Below are positions 26,047 through 33,757 of a stretch of DNA of 64,000 nt, in pieces (the first letter of the stretch is position 1; each line of letters opens with the position of its first letter). The stretch spans positions 1,922,001 to 1,986,000 of the forward strand of contig NZ_CP039396.1 in assembly GCF_004803915.1 (NCBI RefSeq), written 5' to 3'. This DNA comes from Duncaniella dubosii. Its GTDB lineage: Bacteria; Bacteroidota; Bacteroidia; Bacteroidales; Muribaculaceae. A model generated the notes under the pieces. The model was given only the letters and a program-made list of their open reading frames with translations, did not search any database and was not told the DNA's origin. The position numbers and the translations under genes are program-made.

Positions 26047-26750
26047 ATGATAAAATCAGATGTATAGCCATTGACGACGAACCTTTGGCCCTCAACGTCA
26101 TCTCAAAGTTCTGTGAACGGCTTGGCGGGATTTCCTTGGAGGTCTATTCCGATCCCGAAGCCGGGCTGGAGGCTATCAGGAACGGTAATTTTGACCTCGC
26201 CTTTCTCGATATAGAAATGGAAGGCATAAACGGTCTTAAAATTGCGGCTGAACTTCCCGCGCATACATCTTTTATTTTTACGACAGCTTTTCTTGATTAT
26301 GCACTCGACGGTTTTAATCTCGATGCTATCGACTATCTGCATAAACCTTTCTCGTTTGACCGGTTCTCGACCGCTGTGTCGAAAGCCATGAGGCGCATAG
26401 GTTACGACAGAAGCAAAAAGGGTGAAGCTACGATAGTTGTGAAGCAGGAATACAACAACATCTCTATACCTGTAAAGGAAATAATCTATATAGAAGCGAT
26501 GGAGGGATATTCGAAGATATTCCGCACGGGGGGTGTCTGTACGATTTCGCGTGTGATACTAAAAAATCTCGGAGCAATGCTTCCTGAAGACCGTTTTGTG
26601 AGAATACACAGGTCATATATAGTTGCAGTCGACAAGATAAAGAGTTTTACCCGGCAGAATGTACTGCTTGTCTCAGGGGTGACGCTTCCTGTTGGAAGGC
26701 AATACAGCCAGACTGTGGCATCCATGATGATGGGGCGGCCAAACGTCTGA
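26043..26750 (+). CDS. LytTR-family response regulator
   Basis: The 235-residue protein has a receiver domain (1-120; acidic pocket Asp11/Asp12, phosphoacceptor Asp56 in LAFLDIEMEG, Lys104 in YLHKPFS) followed by a LytTR DNA-binding domain (about 140-232; IIYIEAMEGYSKIF, FVRIHRSYIVAVDKI, LPVGRQYSQ). Such regulators bind two direct repeats about 21 bp apart. It is the cognate partner of the overlapping kinase gene. Candidate targets in this window are the divergent susC/susD operon and lrgAB, but no site can be proven from sequence. Confidence 0.93.
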   Translation: MNDKIRCIAIDDEPLALNVISKFCERLGGISLEVYSDPEAGLEAIRNGNFDLAFLDIEMEGINGLKIAAELPAHTSFIFTTAFLDYALDGFNLDAIDYLHKPFSFDRFSTAVSKAMRRIGYDRSKKGEATIVVKQEYNNISIPVKEIIYIEAMEGYSKIFRTGGVCTISRVILKNLGAMLPEDRFVRIHRSYIVAVDKIKSFTRQNVLLVSGVTLPVGRQYSQTVASMMMGRPNV

Positions 26751-26762
26751 GAAACCGTGGAT

Positions 26763-26825
26763 AAACAGGACACCTCCGTCAACACAACTATCGGGTTGTG
26801 TTGACGGAGGTGTCCTGTTTATTTT
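26763..26825. terminator. Very long bidirectional terminator
   Basis: A perfect 26-bp stem (26763-26788 with 26795-26820) has a 6-base loop (TATCGG), with A-rich and T-rich ends continuing into TTATTTT. It lies between the convergent LytTR and oxidoreductase genes. Confidence 0.9.
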
Positions 26826-26839
26826 AGTTGTTGTCTGTT

Positions 26840-27382
26840 TCAGTCTGTTTTCGGCAGTTCCATACCTTTGAGAATGGCCTCCTTGTTGACTGGAAGCAGA
26901 TGGTGGTGGCGTTCGGGAAGAGTTTTTTTCAGACCTTTCATCACTGCTTCCACCGGGACTAAATTCCTGACTTTAAGCAGTGCGCCGAGAAGCACCATGT
27001 TGTATGCCTTGCTTGACGGAAGTTCGAAAGTTGCCTCCATTGCCTCGACCGGTACTATGGTTATATCAGTGCGGGTAGGGGCATGGTGGATGCTGTAGGG
27101 GTCGTAGATCAAAGTGCCTCCGGGCTTGACTTTTGATTCGAATTTGTCGAGACTCTGCTGGTTGAGAATCACGGCGGTATCATAGGAGTTGAGTACAGGA
27201 CTGCTGATTGGCGCATCCGAGAGGATTACAGTCACGTTGGCAGTACCGCCGCGCTGTTCAGGTCCGTATGCAGGCATCCAAGTCACTTCAAGATTGTCCA
27301 TCAGACCTGCGTATGCGAGTATCTTGCCCATCGAGAGGACTCCCTGTCCACCGAATCCGGCTATGATTATTTCTTCTTTCAT
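26840..27382 (-). CDS. 2-oxoacid:ferredoxin oxidoreductase, gamma subunit
   Basis: The protein has 180 residues starting at the ATG at 27382 (MKEEIIIAGFGGQGV); five extra codons upstream are unlikely. The glycine-rich GFGGQGVLSMGKILAYAG start and YGPEQRGGTANVTVILSD are typical of the gamma (POR/KOR gamma) subunit. The complex oxidises a 2-oxoacid to the acyl-CoA and reduces ferredoxin in the cytoplasm. It is the last gene of a four-gene operon (ferredoxin, alpha, beta, gamma). Confidence 0.92.
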   Translation of the reverse strand: MKEEIIIAGFGGQGVLSMGKILAYAGLMDNLEVTWMPAYGPEQRGGTANVTVILSDAPISSPVLNSYDTAVILNQQSLDKFESKVKPGGTLIYDPYSIHHAPTRTDITIVPVEAMEATFELPSSKAYNMVLLGALLKVRNLVPVEAVMKGLKKTLPERHHHLLPVNKEAILKGMELPKTD

Positions 27383-27413
27383 AAGCGTTGGTATCAACTG
27401 TTTTGTCCGATGG

Positions 27414-28193
27414 TCAGCACTGTTGTCCTGCAGTGGTGTCCTTTAAGTCGCCGACCGGGTATTTTGCAAACATGTTTTCTTCCATCCATTTATTGGACTT
27501 CTCGGGACTCATCTTCCATCCGGAGCTGCATGTCGAAACGATTTCGACAACCGAAGTGCCGAGTCCGGCCATGCTGTTTTCGAAAGCCTTGCGTATGGCT
27601 TTCTTGGCTTTGCGGACGGCCGGTGCTGTGTGGACGCTCTGACGTGTGACATAGCAAGTTCCGTCGAGCATCGAGAGAATGTCTGTAATGCGCAGTGGAT
27701 AGCCGTTGAGTTCTACACGTCGTCCATAAGGCGTGGTCGATGTGACCTGCCCTTCAAGAGTGGTGGGAGCCATCTGTCCGCCTGTCATTCCGTAGATGCC
27801 GTTGTTGATGAAGATTATGGCGATGTTTTCACCTCGGTTGGCGGCATGGATAGTCTCGGCAGTTCCGATTGCTGCGAGGTCGCCGTCGCCCTGATATGTA
27901 AATACGAGACGCGAGGGGTTGAGACGTTTTGCCGCTGTCGCGATGGCGGGTGCACGTCCGTGGGCAGCCTCTATCCAGTCAATGTCTACATAGTTATATG
28001 CCATAACGGCACAGCCGACAGGCGCAATGCCGATGGCTATGTGTTCAGCACCCATTTCTTCGATGACTTCCGCCACGAGTTTATGGACAACTCCGTGTGA
28101 GCATCCCGGACAATAGTGCATTGTGTTGTCGTTGAGCAGACGTGGTTTTGTCTCGACGATGTTGGCTGATTGCTTGATTTCTTCGGGTGTCAT
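27414..28193 (-). CDS. 2-oxoacid:ferredoxin oxidoreductase, beta subunit (TPP-binding)
   Basis: The 259-residue protein carries the thiamine pyrophosphate fold: MHYCPGCSHGVVHKL near the N-terminus, then the TPP-Mg motif GDGDLAAIG with INNGIYGMTGGQMAPTT. It ends with a basic/aromatic tail. The beta subunit pairs with the alpha subunit to hold TPP. The gap to the alpha gene is 7 bp and to the gamma gene 31 bp, so this is a tight operon. The family includes 2-oxoglutarate and 2-ketoisovalerate enzymes; the exact substrate cannot be told from sequence alone. Confidence 0.93.
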   Translation of the reverse strand: MTPEEIKQSANIVETKPRLLNDNTMHYCPGCSHGVVHKLVAEVIEEMGAEHIAIGIAPVGCAVMAYNYVDIDWIEAAHGRAPAIATAAKRLNPSRLVFTYQGDGDLAAIGTAETIHAANRGENIAIIFINNGIYGMTGGQMAPTTLEGQVTSTTPYGRRVELNGYPLRITDILSMLDGTCYVTRQSVHTAPAVRKAKKAIRKAFENSMAGLGTSVVEIVSTCSSGWKMSPEKSNKWMEENMFAKYPVGDLKDTTAGQQC

Positions 28194-28200
28194 GACGCTC

Positions 28201-29283
28201 TTACTTTTCGATTATGTTTTTAAGTGCTTCGAGCACGTCGGAGGGGTCCATGACGATGCCTCCCATGCGGCCGTAGTGGCTGACAGGGATGCGGTCTTCA
28301 AGGCTCAGACGGACATCTTCAATCATCTGGCCTGCGTTAAGCTCGACCACAAGGATTGACTTGACTTTTTTACTGAGGCGTTTGATTTCTTCAGAGGGGA
28401 AAGGCCAGAGTGTTATCGGACGGATTATGCCGACCTTGATGCCCATTTCACGCGCTTCTTCCATAGCTTTCTGACAGATTCGTGCGACAGAGCCGAAAGC
28501 TACGATGAGATATTCGCAGTCTTCTGTCCCATGCTCTTCAAAGCGGCATTCGTTTGCTTGGATGAGGCTATAGGTTTCCTGCAGACGGATGTTGTTGCGC
28601 TCCATTGCCACAGGGTCAAGCTCAAGGGTTGTCATGATGTTCGGTTTGCGGGAGGCGGGTTTTCCGGTGACAGCCCAAGGGCACTGGAGAGCGATTTCTT
28701 CGTCGGTGCGACGTGGGCGTTGCGGCGGCAGGACGACTTTTTCCATCATCTGCCCGACAATTCCGTCGGCAAGCATCATGACGGGGGTGCGGTATTTGAA
28801 TGCGAGGTCAAAGCCTAATCCTACAAAGTCGGCCATTTCCTGAACCGACGCGGGGGCGAGCACGATGAGATGATAGTCGCCGTGACCGCCACCTTTGGTC
28901 GCCTGAAAATAATCAGCCTGCGATGGCTGGATTGTGCCGAGTCCGGGACCTCCGCGCATGCAGTTGATGATGAGAGCCGGAAGCTCCCCGGCGGCGATAT
29001 ATGAGATGCCTTCCTGTTTGAGGCTTATACCGGGGCTTGACGAGGAGGTCATGCAGGCTTTTCCTGTGGCTGCACCGCCATAGACCATGTTGATGGCGGC
29101 AATCTCGCTTTCGGCCTGCAACACGACCATGCCCATAGTCTCCCAAGGCATAAGTTCTTCGAGGGTTTCGAGAATTTCGCTCTGAGGGGTGATGGGGTAG
29201 CCGAAATAGCCGTCGACACCGTAGCGCACGGCTGCATGGGCGACTGCCTCATTGCCTTTCATCAGTCTGATTTCTTCTTCCAT
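28201..29283 (-). CDS. vorB: 2-oxoacid:ferredoxin oxidoreductase, alpha subunit (VorB type)
   Basis: The 360-residue protein matches the alpha subunits annotated in Bacteroides as 3-methyl-2-oxobutanoate dehydrogenase subunit VorB: MKGNEAVAHAAVRYGVDGYFGYPITPQSE at the start, then GKACMTSSSSPGISLKQEGISY and GGPGLGTIQPSQADYFQATKGGGHGDYH. A C-terminal transketolase-C-like domain (YLIVAFGSVARI, GIKVGIIRPITLWPFP) follows. It contributes the pyrimidine-binding half of the TPP site and the CoA side. Substrate is a branched-chain oxoacid or 2-oxoglutarate. Confidence 0.92.
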   Translation of the reverse strand: MEEEIRLMKGNEAVAHAAVRYGVDGYFGYPITPQSEILETLEELMPWETMGMVVLQAESEIAAINMVYGGAATGKACMTSSSSPGISLKQEGISYIAAGELPALIINCMRGGPGLGTIQPSQADYFQATKGGGHGDYHLIVLAPASVQEMADFVGLGFDLAFKYRTPVMMLADGIVGQMMEKVVLPPQRPRRTDEEIALQCPWAVTGKPASRKPNIMTTLELDPVAMERNNIRLQETYSLIQANECRFEEHGTEDCEYLIVAFGSVARICQKAMEEAREMGIKVGIIRPITLWPFPSEEIKRLSKKVKSILVVELNAGQMIEDVRLSLEDRIPVSHYGRMGGIVMDPSDVLEALKNIIEK

Positions 29284-29371
29284 ATCTTGTCGGGCGTCTT
29301 ACGCCTTGTTTTTTATTTGGGTGGTTGTCTTCTGTGTGGTTTGTTTGGGGGATGATAAGGAAAGGAACATG

Positions 29372-29602
29372 TTATTTTTCCACGACGCGATAGACGGTGA
29401 TACAGCCGTCGGGACACACTGTTGCGCAAGCGGCACAGCCTATGCATTTGTCAGGATTTTCGTCGGTTACGAAGTGGTATCCCCTGTCGTTAACTTCCTT
29501 GGGCTGGAGCTTGAGGACATCGCAGGGGCAGGCGACCACACATAGGTCACAACCTTTGCAACGCTCCCGGTTTATGTCAACTGCTCCTATAACTTTTGCC
29601 AT
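29372..29602 (-). CDS. 2-oxoacid:ferredoxin oxidoreductase, delta subunit (2 x [4Fe-4S] ferredoxin)
   Basis: The 76-residue protein has two complete [4Fe-4S] motifs: C15-x2-C18-x2-C21-x3-C25 and C53-x2-C56-x2-C59-x3-C63. It passes electrons from the TPP site to free ferredoxin. First gene of the operon, 88 bp before the alpha gene. Confidence 0.93.
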   Translation of the reverse strand: MAKVIGAVDINRERCKGCDLCVVACPCDVLKLQPKEVNDRGYHFVTDENPDKCIGCAACATVCPDGCITVYRVVEK

Positions 29603-29684
29603 ATCGTTCTGCGATTAATTGAAAAATGAGGCCGGGGAGGGATGAATGTGCAAGCCTCGTTGTTGAAAACATACTTTTTCAACA

Positions 29685-29692
29685 CAAATTTA
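29685..29692 (-). promoter_or_regulatory. Probable -7 box of the oxidoreductase operon
   Basis: TAAATTTG on the minus strand about 80 bp before the ferredoxin start. No good TTTG -33 box is seen at the right distance, so this is only a partial match. Confidence 0.4.
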
Positions 29693-29811
29693 AAGATAAA
29701 TATTTGTTTACAGGCCGATTTAATAAAACTTTAACCATTTGCACATTAATTAGGCAATTGTGTAAATTTTATAAAATACCGTCAATGAAACCGTTAAGCA
29801 ACTCAAAATCG

Positions 29812-30507
29812 CTAATTATTCTTATAAAATGTAAAAATATCTTTATTAAGGTTGGTGTCTGCTATATGGATTTTCACGCCTTTTATCCCGGGGGCATTCC
29901 AGATTTCACCGATATCGAACGAGGCGAAGTAGGCTCGGTCATGATAGTCGGTCTCCTCGGCCATTATGTGGACAAGATAAAATTCGGGAGTTTCCGACTC
30001 GCGCGTAGCCGGGTCAAGGACGAGGTTGAAGATGCGCGGATCGTTGGAATATGTCAGTCGCAAATGGAAGTTTATATATGTTCCGGTTCGCCATGCGCTG
30101 TAGAGAAACACTTTGTCTCGATTCCATTTGTCGTAGTCCTCCTTCCATTCTGTCGCAGTTTCGCCGGTGTTTATCTTTGATGCGCCGAGAAGCTGTATGC
30201 GGTCAGAGACGTAGGCTTGGCCTCCTTCCGGGATATAACGTATCATGAGACGGGTAGGCGCTTCGAGATCCTGTAGGCCTAAATTAGATGTCAGTGTCAC
30301 GAGCGGGGAGTCATCGACCTGTCTTAGAGTGAACACAGAGCCTTGTCCGTCACTCCCTTTGCCTTCGTATGTCACGATGTCCCACAACTGCATTTCCACT
30401 GGGCCGTCAATGCCGTCGTCATCATTGCATGATGTCAGAGCTGATGAAATTAGGAAGGCCGGCACGATGGACAGTAAAAAGCGTTTCAGGTATGGGATTT
30501 GTGACAT
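29812..30507 (-). CDS. NigD-like lipoprotein
   Basis: The 231-residue protein has a lipoprotein signal ending SSALTSC (Cys27) followed by NDDDG, as in many Bacteroidales lipoproteins. The mature part (MQLWDIVTYEGKGSDGQGSVFTLRQVDDSPLV and LMIRYIPEGG) resembles the two-domain NigD family, in which an OB-like N-domain is followed by a beta-sandwich. The founding member was linked to bacteriocin production, but most homologues have no known function. The match is by pattern only. It lies between the ferredoxin promoter and lolD on the same strand; there is no evident shared function. Confidence 0.55.
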   Translation of the reverse strand: MSQIPYLKRFLLSIVPAFLISSALTSCNDDDGIDGPVEMQLWDIVTYEGKGSDGQGSVFTLRQVDDSPLVTLTSNLGLQDLEAPTRLMIRYIPEGGQAYVSDRIQLLGASKINTGETATEWKEDYDKWNRDKVFLYSAWRTGTYINFHLRLTYSNDPRIFNLVLDPATRESETPEFYLVHIMAEETDYHDRAYFASFDIGEIWNAPGIKGVKIHIADTNLNKDIFTFYKNN

Positions 30508-30560
30508 TTTGTTGGTTTGTTATTATCTTGGGTTAGGATATGTGTACGGATTGCTTGCCG

Positions 30561-31211
30561 TCAGACGATAAGCCCGTCTTTCATGTGGATCACACGATCG
30601 GCTTTGAGTGCGAAAGTGTCGTCGTGGGTTACGATGATGAATGTTTTGCCGGTTGCGTCGCGCAGGTCAAAGAAAAGTTTGTAGAGCTCTTCGCGGTTGT
30701 GGCTGTCGAGGCTGCCTGTCGGTTCGTCGGCAAGTATGACCTTGGGGTCGTTGACGAGTGCGCGTGCCACGGCGGCGCGTTGGCGTTCGCCTCCTGACAG
30801 CTGTGAGGGTCTGTGGTCAAGGCGGTTGCCAAGTCCGAGTTCGTCGAGGAGCTTGCGGGCATGGCTGAAAGCCTCGCTGCGTTTTGTGCCGCCTATGAGT
30901 GCCGGAAGGGCAACATTCTCTTCGAGTGAGAATTCAGGCAGGAGCTGATGGAATTGAAAGACGAAGCCCATGTTACGATTGCGGAATCGGGCGAGCTTCG
31001 AGTCTTTCAGTCCTGTGATTTCCTCTCCGTCAAATTTCACGCTGCCGCTGTCGGCACGCTCGAGAGTGCCGACAATCTGTAGCAACGTGGTTTTTCCTGC
31101 ACCGCTCGGCCCGACTATGGCCAGCATCTCTCCATCGTGGATGGAAAGCGACACACCCTTTATGACTTGGAGTTTATCGAAGCTTTTATGTATGTCTGTG
31201 ACCTCTATCAT
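30561..31211 (-). CDS. lolD: LolD-type ABC transporter ATP-binding protein
   Basis: The 216-residue protein has all ABC motifs: Walker A GPSGAGKT, Q-loop near FVFQFHQLLPEFS, signature LSGGERQR, Walker B VILADEPTG with SLDSHN, and the H-loop VTHDD. The LLPEFSLEEN segment is typical of LolD/MacB-type ATPases that drive release of lipoproteins from the inner membrane. The partner permease (LolC/E) is not in the window. Confidence 0.88.
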   Translation of the reverse strand: MIEVTDIHKSFDKLQVIKGVSLSIHDGEMLAIVGPSGAGKTTLLQIVGTLERADSGSVKFDGEEITGLKDSKLARFRNRNMGFVFQFHQLLPEFSLEENVALPALIGGTKRSEAFSHARKLLDELGLGNRLDHRPSQLSGGERQRAAVARALVNDPKVILADEPTGSLDSHNREELYKLFFDLRDATGKTFIIVTHDDTFALKADRVIHMKDGLIV

Positions 31212-31254
31212 GGTTTTGAGCCGGTGGGTTGTTTAATATTGTTTGATGCGGGTG

Positions 31255-32235
31255 TCAGATAGACAGGCGGCGGAGCGTTTCGAGAAGCTCGCGGTTGATT
31301 GGCTTGTCGTTCTTGATAGCCTTTGAGAAGGGGACGTAGACAATCTCGTCGTTACGGATACCGATCATCACGTTGCGCTGCTCCTCAAGAAGCGCGTCGA
31401 TGGCTGCTGCGCCCATTCGTGAGGCGAGTATGCGGTCGCAGGCGGTAGGAGAGCCGCCTCGCTGGAGGTGTCCGAGGATAGACACACGCACATCGTAGCC
31501 GGGATATTCTGTCTTCACACGTTGGGCAAGTCCCATAGCTCCGCCGGTGACAGGGCTTTCGGCCACGAGCACGATCGAGGAGTTTTTGCTCTTGCGGAAA
31601 CCGTTTTCAATAAGTTCGGCCAACTGGTCGACCTCGGTTGAGATTTCAGGGATGATGGCTGCTTCCGCTCCCGATGCGATTGCGCCGTTGAGCGCAAGGA
31701 ATCCTGCGTCGCGGCCCATGACTTCAATGAAGAAGAGGCGTTCATGGCTCGTCGCGGTGTCACGGATTTTGTCGACACACTCCATGATGGTGTTGAGCGC
31801 GGTGTCGTAGCCGATGGTCGAGTCTGTCCCGTAGAGGTCGTTGTCGATAGTTCCGGGGAGTCCGATAATCGGGAAATTGAATTCGTTGGCGAAGATACGT
31901 GCGCCTGTGAGCGAGCCGTCACCTCCGATGACTACGAGGGCGTCGATTTCGTGACGCTTGAGGTTGTCGTAGGCGAGCTGGCGTCCCTCAGAAGTGGTGA
32001 ATTCCTTACAGCGTGCGGTTTTGAGTATTGTTCCGCCCGCCTGTATGATATTGGAAACGTTCTGAGTCTTGAATTCCTGAATCTCATCTGTAATGAGACC
32101 TTTGTAACCTCTGTAGATGCCTTTGACGCGGAGACCGCCATAGATGGCCGAACGGGTCACGGCACGGATAGCGGCGTTCATGCCCGGAGCGTCACCGCCC
32201 GAGGTCAGTATGCCGACACATTTGATTTCTGCCAT
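31255..32235 (-). CDS. pfkA: ATP-dependent 6-phosphofructokinase
   Basis: The 326-residue protein has the PfkA hallmarks: [19 protein letters not shown] (ATP site), [11 protein letters not shown], the fructose-6-phosphate site [23 protein letters not shown] with the catalytic Asp, and [15 protein letters not shown] and the G in GGDGS indicate the ATP-type rather than the PPi-type. It catalyses the committing step of glycolysis. Length and motifs are normal. Confidence 0.95.
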   Translation of the reverse strand: MAEIKCVGILTSGGDAPGMNAAIRAVTRSAIYGGLRVKGIYRGYKGLITDEIQEFKTQNVSNIIQAGGTILKTARCKEFTTSEGRQLAYDNLKRHEIDALVVIGGDGSLTGARIFANEFNFPIIGLPGTIDNDLYGTDSTIGYDTALNTIMECVDKIRDTATSHERLFFIEVMGRDAGFLALNGAIASGAEAAIIPEISTEVDQLAELIENGFRKSKNSSIVLVAESPVTGGAMGLAQRVKTEYPGYDVRVSILGHLQRGGSPTACDRILASRMGAAAIDALLEEQRNVMIGIRNDEIVYVPFSKAIKNDKPINRELLETLRRLSI

Positions 32236-32296
32236 AACGTTGAAGTTTTTATACGGTTGAGCTAAAGTACGATATAATTGATGTCGTGTGATTTTG

Positions 32297-32304
32297 CAAA
32301 GGTA
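32297..32304 (-). promoter_or_regulatory. Probable -7 box of pfkA
   Basis: TACCTTTG on the minus strand, 62 bp before the pfkA start. No clear -33 box, so a partial match. Confidence 0.4.
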
Positions 32305-32348
32305 GGGTTAAATTATGAGAACGTTCCCCACATTAACGCAAAAAAATG

Positions 32349-33194
32349 TCAAGGAAGCACGGTCGCCGAAAGTATGCGCACGTCTTCGATAGGGCGGTCG
32401 TTGCCGTCGGTTTCCACCTGCTGGATTTTGTCGACGACATCCATCCCGGAAAGGACACGTCCGAACACTGTATAGCCTCCGTCGAGGTGCGGTGTGCCTC
32501 CTTCGCGCATGTAGACATCGCGCTGTTCGGGTGTGAAGAATGTCGAATCGTTGGCGGTCAGGCGTTCAGTCTCTTCAGCGAGTTTGTCGCGAAGGGCATC
32601 GAGGCCTGCTTGGTCGCGGTTACGGCGCATTGACATGATGCTGTCGCGGTATTCAGCCGACAGGCGGTCGAACACCTGCTGTTTGCGCTGCATGACGGCT
32701 TTGCGGTCCATCGCGTCAAGCTGTCCGGGGGAGAATTTCTTTCCTGTGACGATATAGAACTGTGAGCCTGATGACTTGCGTTCGGGATTTACGGCGTCGC
32801 CTTGACGTGCGGCTGCGATTGCTCCGCGATGGTGGTAGTGTTTCGGAAAATCAATTTCAGCCTCGATTTCATATGGCATGTCGCCGCCACCGAGCATTTT
32901 GCCTTTAGGCGCGTCTTTCGATGACGGGTCGCCGCCCTGAACCATGAAGTCATTGATGACACGGTGGAAGAGCAGGCCGTCGTAGTGGCCTGATTTTACG
33001 AGTTTGACGAAATTTTCGGTGTGGCGGGGTGTGTCGCCGTAGAGAAGGATGATAATGTCGCCCAATGTGGTGTGGAGGAGCACTTTTACATCACCGGGAT
33101 TTGTTGTGTTTGTTTCCATTACAGGTGTTGAGTTATGAGCTTTGATGCCGATAAGGGCGGCAAACAGCAATAGGGTTGAAATAATATATTTCAT
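32349..33194 (-). CDS. Exported cyclophilin-type peptidyl-prolyl isomerase
   Basis: The 281-residue protein starts with a signal sequence (MKYIISTLLLFAALIGIKA). The cyclophilin core begins VLLHTTLGDIIILLYGDTPRHTENFVKL, with the catalytic region FHRVINDFMVQGGDPSS. The chain is longer than a minimal cyclophilin because of an inserted charged helical region (about residues 175-235, rich in R, K, E, D) before the last core segment YTVFGRVLSGMDVVDKIQ. Such insertions are common in Bacteroidetes secreted cyclophilins. It folds or isomerises proline bonds in the envelope. Confidence 0.9.
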   Translation of the reverse strand: MKYIISTLLLFAALIGIKAHNSTPVMETNTTNPGDVKVLLHTTLGDIIILLYGDTPRHTENFVKLVKSGHYDGLLFHRVINDFMVQGGDPSSKDAPKGKMLGGGDMPYEIEAEIDFPKHYHHRGAIAAARQGDAVNPERKSSGSQFYIVTGKKFSPGQLDAMDRKAVMQRKQQVFDRLSAEYRDSIMSMRRNRDQAGLDALRDKLAEETERLTANDSTFFTPEQRDVYMREGGTPHLDGGYTVFGRVLSGMDVVDKIQQVETDGNDRPIEDVRILSATVLP

Positions 33195-33253
33195 GATTGA
33201 AACGGAGTGCGGTGTTTACTACGGAAACGAATTGAACCTTAGAATAGTTCCGG

Positions 33254-33287
33254 CAAAGTTACGATTTTTTGCTCAACCTTAATCAAA
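33254..33287 (-). promoter_or_regulatory. Promoter of the cyclophilin gene
   Basis: Minus-strand -7 box TAACTTTG (33254-33261) with a TTTG -33 box (33284-33287) 22 bp upstream; 60 bp before the start codon. Confidence 0.5.
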
Positions 33288-33526
33288 ATTGTTAAAAAAC
33301 CGATTGATAATAATGATTGATGACCATAGAAAACGTTTAAGAGGCTAATGAAGCTATTCTATAATTTCGGGAACAGACACCCTCTAAGATTTTGTCATTT
33401 TGCCTGCTGTATGATTGATTGCTATGCGGTTGTTATGGCCCGGTGCGGTTGGATGTCTTGGCGGAGTCTTCTTCCAGTCATGGATATTAAATTCCGAAGA
33501 TACGCAAAAATCAACGTTTTTATATG

Positions 33527-33656
33527 ACAATAGTTCGGTAAAATTTGCATATTCAATTGAATATCAATAAGATGCAATAATAATTCAACATCAATGCAAA
33601 CTATTGTGTATCAGTGCGATACAGCTATGCCTGCTCAAAAATTACCGAACTGTTGT
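33527..33656 (+). mobile_element. 130-bp MITE, copy A
   Basis: A non-coding element with terminal inverted repeats ACAATAGTTCGGTAA and TTACCGAACTGTTGT, flanked by the 5-bp direct repeat ATATG (33522-33526 and 33657-33661). It is about 95% identical to copies at 44347-44475 and 63277-63406. Inside are palindromes ATTCAATTGAAT and GTATC-AGTGC-GATAC. Its ends closely match the ends of the IS4-family element at 42971-44341, the likely source of transposase. The rest of 33195-33757 holds only promoters and A/T-rich spacer. Confidence 0.85.
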
Positions 33657-33723
33657 ATATGACTTTCCTCTAAAGAAATATATTTCTTTATTCTGCCGGT
33701 GTAAAAGTCTCACGATTTATATC

Positions 33724-33731
33724 TACATTTG
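33724..33731 (+). promoter_or_regulatory. Probable -7 box of the glycosyltransferase gene
   Basis: TACATTTG, 27 bp before the ATG at 33758 and 68 bp after MITE copy A. No clear -33 box is seen. Confidence 0.4.
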
Positions 33732-33757
33732 CAATCCAAATTTTAAAATTTTCAATT

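Noticed and set aside
29626..30180. 184-codon plus-strand frame near the NigD-like gene
   Set aside because: It runs antisense to the NigD-like lipoprotein and starts in its promoter region; no motif is present.
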